Assembly: GCA_030599515.1 (NCBI GenBank)
Contig: JAUVNV010000144.1
Span: forward strand, 1-6,514
Origin: Acidimicrobiia bacterium
Lineage (GTDB): Bacteria; Actinomycetota; Acidimicrobiia; Spongiisociales; UBA5794
Reading direction: 5' to 3'
DNA length: 6,514 bases
Shown piece by piece: positions 1 to 4,509 of the stretch; position 1 is the first letter of the stretch; each line of letters begins with the position of its first letter. The position numbers and the translations under genes were made by a program. The notes below the pieces were generated by a model. That model was not told the origin of the DNA, did not search any database, and was given only the letters and a program-made list of their open reading frames with translations.

Positions 1-901
1 CCATCAACATCGCATGATGTCCAACGAAATCGAGAATCTGGGTCCGCTGGTCGATCAATCCACTGAACTGGACGTCCACTGAGAAACCGAGCGAGTCTCC
101 GATCGCGGGCACGACTGCTTCGGGCGCAGTGACCGACGCCAGCGGAACGAAGTGGGCACCGTGGGGGTGCTGGTTTGCCAGCCGATGGGCCGCCTCGATT
201 GCCAGCCGTGTCTTCCCGATCCCGCCGGGGCCGACGAGCGTCAGCAGACGGCACTCGCTGGTGCCGAGCAAGTCGTCGATCCGGTGGAGTTCGGCGTCTC
301 GTCCAACGAACGACGTGTCGAGATCCGGGAGGCGCGCGCGGGCAACGGTGGGGGATCGGATCGGAGGGAAGTCACACGGCAGATCGTCGGCGACAACCTG
401 GAACACGTTCGCCGGTCGCGCCAAGCCTCTCAGCTGATGGCGCCCGAGATCGCGCGTTCCGCATCCGACCGGGAGGATGGCCCTCAGCGAATCCGCCGCA
501 GCATCCGAGAGCAGTACCTGTCCGCCGTGCGCCGCGGCCTCGAGCCTGGCGACGCGATTGACATCCGGTCCGTGATAGTCCCCATCTTCGGGTTCGACCT
601 GTGCCGTGTGGAGTGCCATGCGCACACGGAGGGCACCGATCTCCTTACCCCAGTCCTGATCGGCAAGGCCTCGCTGGGCCTCGATAGCAGCAAGCACGCC
701 GTCAACCGGCGACGCAAACGCTGCGAAGAAACCATCCCCCTTGTCCTTGACGATGTGACCGCCGCGCCTCGAGATCGCTCTCGAAACCAGGCGATTGTGG
801 CGGGCGAGCACCTCGGGCATGCTCTCCGGAGCGGTATCCCAGAGCCGGCTACTTCCTTCGATGTCGGTGAACAGGAACGTCACAGATCCGGATGGCAGCA
901 T
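1..901 (-). CDS. Class III nucleotide cyclase fused to P-loop ATPase (partial, 3' end outside window)
   Basis: The first 300 residues are visible with no stop; the gene continues past position 1. Residues about 5-170 form a class III cyclase domain, expected to make cAMP from ATP. Its catalytic set is complete: metal aspartates D13 (FTDIEGS) and D56 (GDGFFAAF), adenine-specifying K52 and D108 (DYHG), and transition-state N115 and R119 (NRVAR), with the spacing of mammalian and mycobacterial enzymes. After a linker, FVGRDAEL (198-205) and a Walker A, GPGGIGKT (224-231), open an NB-ARC/AAA-type ATPase; its Walker B should lie just beyond the edge. In the family, such proteins often continue into TPR repeats or a LuxR-type helix-turn-helix, which cannot be seen here. 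No signal peptide or membrane segment is visible, so it is probably cytosolic. The ATG at 901 is well supported: an in-frame TGA lies six codons upstream and a purine-rich site lies seven bases upstream. The substrate call is inference from K52/D108. Confidence 0.9.
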   Translation of the reverse strand, partial: MLPSGSVTFLFTDIEGSSRLWDTAPESMPEVLARHNRLVSRAISRRGGHIVKDKGDGFFAAFASPVDGVLAAIEAQRGLADQDWGKEIGALRVRMALHTAQVEPEDGDYHGPDVNRVARLEAAAHGGQVLLSDAAADSLRAILPVGCGTRDLGRHQLRGLARPANVFQVVADDLPCDFPPIRSPTVARARLPDLDTSFVGRDAELHRIDDLLGTSECRLLTLVGPGGIGKTRLAIEAAHRLANQHPHGAHFVPLASVTAPEAVVPAIGDSLGFSVDVQFSGLIDQRTQILDFVGHHAMLM

Positions 902-1085
902 CGGGGAACCTCTCCCTCAGTACCTCGAAGTCTACGGACACGGCCGATGGGTGTGGTGGACGATCTTCCTCCGTCGCGAAACGGGAACCGAGTCGATCGC
1001 GCTCAACGACATCACCTCGATCCACCCGACTGCCGCACAGCGGGATCACGCCACGATCGGCGCCACCCCCCGATGATGCGGTCGT
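902..1085. other. Gap between kinase stop and cyclase start, no clear gene
   Basis: The 184 bases separate two minus-strand genes. There is no obvious T-tailed hairpin after the kinase stop, so the two genes could share a transcript. A weak minus-strand -10-like hexamer, TAGACT (929-934), lies about 28 bases before the cyclase ATG but has no convincing -35. A plus-strand frame ending in TGA at 1076 shows coding-like third-position G/C through this gap, with a Trp-rich stretch (GRWVWWTIFLRR). Its only starts lie inside the cyclase gene and lack a ribosome site, so I do not call it a gene. Confidence 0.45.
909..916 (-). promoter_or_regulatory. Ribosome binding site of the cyclase-ATPase gene
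   Basis: On the minus strand GGGAGAGG lies seven bases before the ATG at 901. Together with the in-frame TGA six codons upstream it fixes the cyclase start. Confidence 0.6.
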
Positions 1086-2069
1086 CTATGCCGGACGGCG
1101 ACCGGAAAGGACGGCGGCGAGGTCGGCCGCGATAGCGTCCAGATCGGCTGCCATCAGACGCTCCAGCAGATCCCACGCGAGACTCTCGGATGCCATCTGG
1201 TGCGGGTTTGCGCCGTCGCTGCTCGCCGACATCGCGACCGACGTTGCCAATCGGGCCAGGATCAGATCGAGGAGCACGTTGCCTTCTGCTTGCGTTGGCT
1301 CGGTCACCGATCGATACCCGGCGATAACGCCCATCGCCACTGAGACGGGATCGTTCTGGTCGAGCATCGCGTATGCACAGGCGATCGCGAGCTCGGCGAT
1401 CCGAACCGACTCGACGACGTCACCGAAGTCGATGACTCCCACGATGGCGTCATTCCGAACCAGGAGGTTCTCGCTGTTCAGGTCGTTGTGGATCACCTGT
1501 CGCGGGAGCGTTGAGAGATCGAGTCGGTCGTATCGATCGAGCACGCGACCGATGAGCTTCCTGCGCCGGCCATCGTCGATAGAAGCCATCCGCTCGCGAA
1601 CGACCGTGCCGGCGTCCGTGATCTCCCACTGGAATCCGGTCGGCCGCGGCCACGCTGGAACGCTCTGCAGACAGCGGACCATCGAGCCGGCGACCGCCCC
1701 GATCTCGCCGGCAAGCTGTGCAGGACATCCGACCTCGCTGAACGAGACGCCGTCGACCCACGTGTACATCTGTGCGATCCGTCCATCGTCCAGGATCGCC
1801 CATCCGTCACCGCCGACGGTCGGGACGACGGCGGGTGTCCCGACCTCGAGATCGGCCGTCGCAGCGATGACCCGCTGGCAGAAGGCGATCTCTTCGGGGT
1901 CACAATCCGAGGGGGATACTCGGAGCAGGACTGCGCCGCCGTTCCGGTCGACGATCTTCGCGTTCTCGTCGGTGTAGCCCGGCAGCGGGCTGCTCGTGCC
2001 TTCCACGCCGAACTGGTCGGCGGCGATTCGTTCATGCTCGGTCATCTCGATCGGCACGCTACCAGTCAC
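1086..2069 (-). CDS. APH-fold small-molecule kinase, hydroxylysine/homoserine kinase-like
   Basis: With a GTG start at 2069 the protein has 327 residues and the fold of aminoglycoside phosphotransferase-type kinases, which move the ATP gamma-phosphate to a hydroxyl of a small molecule in the cytosol. Visible motifs are an N-terminal PLPGYTDEN (about 28-36), a beta-3 strand LLRVS with Arg where many kinases have Lys, the Brenner motif HNDLNSENLL (194-203; catalytic D196, metal-binding N201) and the metal-binding IDFGD (213-217). The segment after it (ELAIACAYAMLDQNDP) and the later AGYRSVTEPTQAE closely resemble hydroxylysine kinases and the kinase domains fused to class III aminotransferases in other bacteria. 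No aminotransferase is next to it here, so the substrate is open; antibiotic resistance is unlikely but not excluded. The start is uncertain: GTG 2069 has GGAGG ten bases upstream, ATG 2045 gives a shorter protein with a poor ribosome site, and GTG 2147 would lie inside the palindrome. Confidence 0.85.
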   Translation of the reverse strand: MTGSVPIEMTEHERIAADQFGVEGTSSPLPGYTDENAKIVDRNGGAVLLRVSPSDCDPEEIAFCQRVIAATADLEVGTPAVVPTVGGDGWAILDDGRIAQMYTWVDGVSFSEVGCPAQLAGEIGAVAGSMVRCLQSVPAWPRPTGFQWEITDAGTVVRERMASIDDGRRRKLIGRVLDRYDRLDLSTLPRQVIHNDLNSENLLVRNDAIVGVIDFGDVVESVRIAELAIACAYAMLDQNDPVSVAMGVIAGYRSVTEPTQAEGNVLLDLILARLATSVAMSASSDGANPHQMASESLAWDLLERLMAADLDAIAADLAAVLSGRRPA

Positions 2070-2079
2070 CGGTCCCCCG

Positions 2080-2084
2080 CCTCC
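2080..2084 (-). promoter_or_regulatory. Candidate ribosome binding site of the kinase gene
   Basis: GGAGG on the minus strand ends ten bases before GTG 2069. A following G-run (GGGGGA) could also pair, with closer spacing. It is the best Shine-Dalgarno match near any candidate kinase start and is why 2069 is preferred over ATG 2045. Confidence 0.45.
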
Positions 2085-2130
2085 GAGAACTCCGTCAGCG
2101 CTCCGCCCGCCCATTGCTACTGCCGACACG

Positions 2131-2152
2131 ACTGAGTGAGTCCTCACTCAGT
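2131..2152. promoter_or_regulatory. Perfect palindromic operator, likely TetR binding site
   Basis: ACTGAGTGAG, a TC spacer and CTCACTCAGT form a perfect inverted repeat with 10-base arms. Length and symmetry fit operators of TetR-family dimers. It fills the -35 region of the regulator's own promoter, touches the -10 box at 2153, and overlaps the predicted start point of a minus-strand transcript, so a bound repressor should block both directions. Assignment to the adjacent TetR is inference from position; the palindrome itself is read directly. With only a 2-base spacer it is unlikely to act as an RNA terminator. Confidence 0.75.
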
Positions 2153-2156
2153 TATA
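2151..2156 (-). promoter_or_regulatory. Candidate divergent -10 box for the kinase gene
   Basis: Read on the minus strand, the bases give TATAAC, one change from consensus, overlapping the plus-strand -10. Transcription would start near 2144, inside the palindrome, giving a leader of about 75 bases to GTG 2069. No clear -35 was found. The overlap could be chance, because an A/T-rich hexamer often looks promoter-like on both strands. Confidence 0.35.
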
Positions 2157-2158
2157 CT
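2153..2158 (+). promoter_or_regulatory. -10 box of the TetR-ABC operon (leaderless)
   Basis: TATACT differs from the TATAAT consensus at one position. The six bases after it put the expected transcription start at or next to the G of GTG 2165, so the message would carry little or no leader. No good -35 is visible, since that region is occupied by the palindrome. No Shine-Dalgarno precedes GTG 2165, which fits leaderless initiation, a common mode in Actinobacteria. Confidence 0.6.
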
Positions 2159-2164
2159 CGCCGG

Positions 2165-2785
2165 GTGACCACCATCCATCAACGCGCCAAACCGCTCGCC
2201 CCCGACGACCGTCGGCGGGCGATCGTCGAAGCTGTCATCCCACTCATTCTCGAGAAGGGATCGACGCTCACATCGCGGGAGATGGCCGAAGCCGCCGGTG
2301 TCGCCGAAGGCACGATCTTCAGCGTCTTCCCCGACAAGCCGGCGGTGATCATCGAAGCCGTGAAGGTCACGATGGACCCCACACCGTTTCGAGCGGCAAT
2401 AGCAGACGTCTCCGCCAACGCCCCGTTGGAAGATCAACTCGAATCGGTCGCCGTCATCCTTCTCGAGCGGAGCGAACGGATCGGGACCCTCGTCGGTGTC
2501 CTGCGCACAATCCAGCGGACCGGCCCCAGGAAGCCGGAAGAGGCGCACCGGTTCGTCATGGAATCGAACGCCGCGATCCTCACGGCACTCACCGAACTCC
2601 TCGACCGCCACCGAGAGAGACTCCGGGTCGAGCCGGGCAGGGCCGCCGTGGCGTTCCTGGGCTTCGTCTTCGCCAATGCACATCCGCTGATGGCGGCCGA
2701 CGCGAAGCCCGGCGCCTCCGAAATCGTCGACATGCTGTTGCACGGCATCGCAGGACCCGACTGGAAAGCGACCACCTGGTGCTGA
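2165..2785 (+). CDS. TetR/AcrR-family transcriptional repressor
   Basis: The protein has 206 residues from GTG 2165, a usual TetR length. The N-terminal DNA-binding domain is clear: a first helix (RRRAIVEAVIPLILEKG, about 16-32), then the helix-turn-helix, with TSREMAEAAGVAEGTIFSVF (36-55) followed by PDKPAVIIEAV (56-66). The rest is the variable, helical ligand-binding and dimerisation domain, whose ligand cannot be read from sequence. GTG 2165 is preferred over the in-frame start at 2114, because the latter would place the palindrome and -10 box inside the coding region and add 17 non-TetR-like residues. The gene overlaps the first ABC gene by 7 bases, so the regulator is cotranscribed with the exporter, a common arrangement in which it represses its own operon. 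It ends in a lone cysteine after a short tail; nothing looks truncated. Confidence 0.92.
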   Translation: MTTIHQRAKPLAPDDRRRAIVEAVIPLILEKGSTLTSREMAEAAGVAEGTIFSVFPDKPAVIIEAVKVTMDPTPFRAAIADVSANAPLEDQLESVAVILLERSERIGTLVGVLRTIQRTGPRKPEEAHRFVMESNAAILTALTELLDRHRERLRVEPGRAAVAFLGFVFANAHPLMAADAKPGASEIVDMLLHGIAGPDWKATTWC

Positions 2786-4509
2786 TAGCGATCCTCCGCC
2801 GCTACCTCAAGCCCTACAAGCGGGAGATCGCGATCGTCGTCGTGCTCCAACTCATCGGCACGATCGCCGCACTCACCCTGCCGAGCCTCAACGCCGACAT
2901 CATCGACAAGGGCGTGATCCGCGGCGACACCGGCTACATCCTCCGTATGGGAGGATGGATGCTCGCGGTGTCCCTGGTCCAGGTGCTCGTCACGATCACG
3001 GCCGTCTACTTCGGGGCCCGTGCGGCCATGGCGTTCGGGCGAGACGTTCGTTCGGCGTTCTTCCACCGGGTGCTCGAATTCTCCGGTCGGGAGATGGCCC
3101 GCTTCGGGGCACCGTCGCTCCTCACCCGCAACACGAACGACGTCCAGCAGGTCCAGATGCTGGTCCTCATGACCTTCACGATGCTCGTGACCGCCCCAAT
3201 CATGATGGTCGGTGGTGTGTTCATGGCGCTGCGCGAGGACGTCGGACTCTCCTGGCTGATCCTGGCGCTCGTCCCGATTCTCGCGCTGATCATCTGGTTC
3301 ATCCTGTCGCACATGGTCCCCGGGTTCCGCATCATGCAGAAACGACTCGACACGGTCAACCGGGTTCTCCGGGAGCAGATCACCGGGATCAGGGTGGTTC
3401 GCGCCTTCGTCCGAGAACCGTTCGAGACCGATCGATTCGGTGAAGCCAACGCAGATCTGACGAACGTGTCGATCAACGTAGGCCGGTGGATGGCGGCGAT
3501 CTTCCCGTCCGTGATGCTGGTGATGAACCTCTCGAGTGTCGCCGTGCTCTGGTTCGGCTCGGTTCGCGTCGACTCGGGGGCGATGCAGATCGGCTCCCTG
3601 ACCGCCTTCCTGACCTACATCATCCAGATCCTCATGTCCGTGATGATGGCGACGTTCATGTTCATGCTCCTCCCCCGTGCATCCGTCTCCGCCGACCGCA
3701 TCGGCGAGGTCCTCGACACCGAGTCATCGGTGGCACCACCGACGCACGGAATCACCGAACTCCCCCAACGCAGCACCGTCGAGTTCGATGACGCAGGATT
3801 TCAGTACCCCGGCGCCGAGCATCCGGTCCTGTGCGGCATCAGTTTCGCCGCGCGTCCGGGTCAGACGACGGCCGTGATCGGATCCACCGGCGCCGGCAAG
3901 ACGACTCTCGTCAATCTGATTCCACGCCTCTTCGACTCCACAGAGGGCCGGATTCTCGTGGACGGAGTCGATGTGCGTGAGATCGACCCTGACACCCTGT
4001 GGAACAAGATCGGTCTTGTCCCGCAGACCGTCTACCTCTTCTCGGGCACCGTCGCCTCGAACCTTCGATATGGCAAGCCGGACGCCACCGAAGCCGAGAT
4101 GTGGGAAGCGCTGGAGATCGCTCAGGCCCGCGAGTTCGTCGAGGCGATGCCCGACGGTCTCGATTCCGCCATCTCACAGGGTGGCACCAACGTCTCCGGT
4201 GGACAGCGCCAGCGGCTCGCAATCGCACGGGCCCTCATCCGCCGCCCGGAGCTCTACCTGTTCGACGACTCGTTCTCCGCCCTCGACGTCACCACGGACG
4301 CCAACCTCCGCCATGCCCTCAAGAGCGTGACCGCAGATGCCACCGTCATCATCGTGGCGCAGCGGGTCGCGACAATCATGGATGCAGATCAGATCGTGGT
4401 GCTGGAGGACGGGGGCATCGTCGGTCTCGGAACCCACGACGAACTGATCGAAACCTGCATCCCGTACGCCGAGATCGTTGACTCGCAACTCGCAGCGGAG
4501 GTGTCATGA
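2779..4509 (+). CDS. ABC exporter half-transporter A (degenerate Walker B/H-loop subunit)
   Basis: This 576-residue inner-membrane protein has an exporter membrane domain then an ATPase domain. Six hydrophobic segments lie near residues 17-38, 58-80, 128-150, 156-178, 238-262 and 272-298. The ATPase has Walker A GSTGAGKT (368-375), Q-loop Q416 (LVPQ), signature VSGGQ (472-476), Walker B YLFD (493-496), D-loop SALD and a switch loop VAQR. Two catalytic residues deviate: D497 replaces the glutamate after Walker B, and Q528 replaces the H-loop histidine. This is typical of the degenerate partner in heterodimeric exporters such as TM287/288, and size and order match mycobacterial Rv1273c. The substrate is unknown; lipids or drugs are usual for the family. 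GTG 2779 is the only reasonable start, as the next Met is residue 57. It overlaps the TetR stop by 7 bases, so translation is probably coupled; a weak GGAAAG lies ten bases upstream. Confidence 0.93.
   Translation: MLIAILRRYLKPYKREIAIVVVLQLIGTIAALTLPSLNADIIDKGVIRGDTGYILRMGGWMLAVSLVQVLVTITAVYFGARAAMAFGRDVRSAFFHRVLEFSGREMARFGAPSLLTRNTNDVQQVQMLVLMTFTMLVTAPIMMVGGVFMALREDVGLSWLILALVPILALIIWFILSHMVPGFRIMQKRLDTVNRVLREQITGIRVVRAFVREPFETDRFGEANADLTNVSINVGRWMAAIFPSVMLVMNLSSVAVLWFGSVRVDSGAMQIGSLTAFLTYIIQILMSVMMATFMFMLLPRASVSADRIGEVLDTESSVAPPTHGITELPQRSTVEFDDAGFQYPGAEHPVLCGISFAARPGQTTAVIGSTGAGKTTLVNLIPRLFDSTEGRILVDGVDVREIDPDTLWNKIGLVPQTVYLFSGTVASNLRYGKPDATEAEMWEALEIAQAREFVEAMPDGLDSAISQGGTNVSGGQRQRLAIARALIRRPELYLFDDSFSALDVTTDANLRHALKSVTADATVIIVAQRVATIMDADQIVVLEDGGIVGLGTHDELIETCIPYAEIVDSQLAAEVS
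4497..4501 (+). promoter_or_regulatory. Ribosome binding site of half-transporter B
   Basis: GGAGG inside the last codons of subunit A lies four bases before ATG 4506. The site supports this start over the in-frame ATG at 4524 and, with the ATGA stop/start overlap, suggests matched synthesis of the two subunits. Confidence 0.65.

Noticed and set aside
152..1135. Plus-strand open frame of 327 codons over the cyclase region
   Set aside because: It has Arg/Asp/Gly-rich composition with no domain. The minus-strand frame contains a complete cyclase catalytic set and Walker A.
892..1977. Long plus-strand open frame of 361 codons
   Set aside because: It lies antisense to the kinase, is very rich in Ser, Arg and Thr, and has no recognisable domain. 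The minus strand carries intact APH motifs, so this is a high-GC shadow frame.
2131..2152. Palindrome as a transcription terminator for the kinase or an upstream gene
   Set aside because: A 2-base spacer cannot form a proper RNA loop without losing pairs, there is no T-tract, and it lies upstream of both divergent genes.
2114..2164. Upstream in-frame start extending TetR by 17 residues
   Set aside because: It would place the perfect palindrome and the -10 box inside the gene, and the extra residues do not resemble a TetR N-terminus. GTG 2165 fits better.
2434..3312. Minus-strand frame rich in Glu, Asp, His and Arg, which could look like a charged protein
   Set aside because: It is the antisense of GC-rich coding codons of the TetR and ABC genes. 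The composition is the usual artefact, with no motif or promoter.
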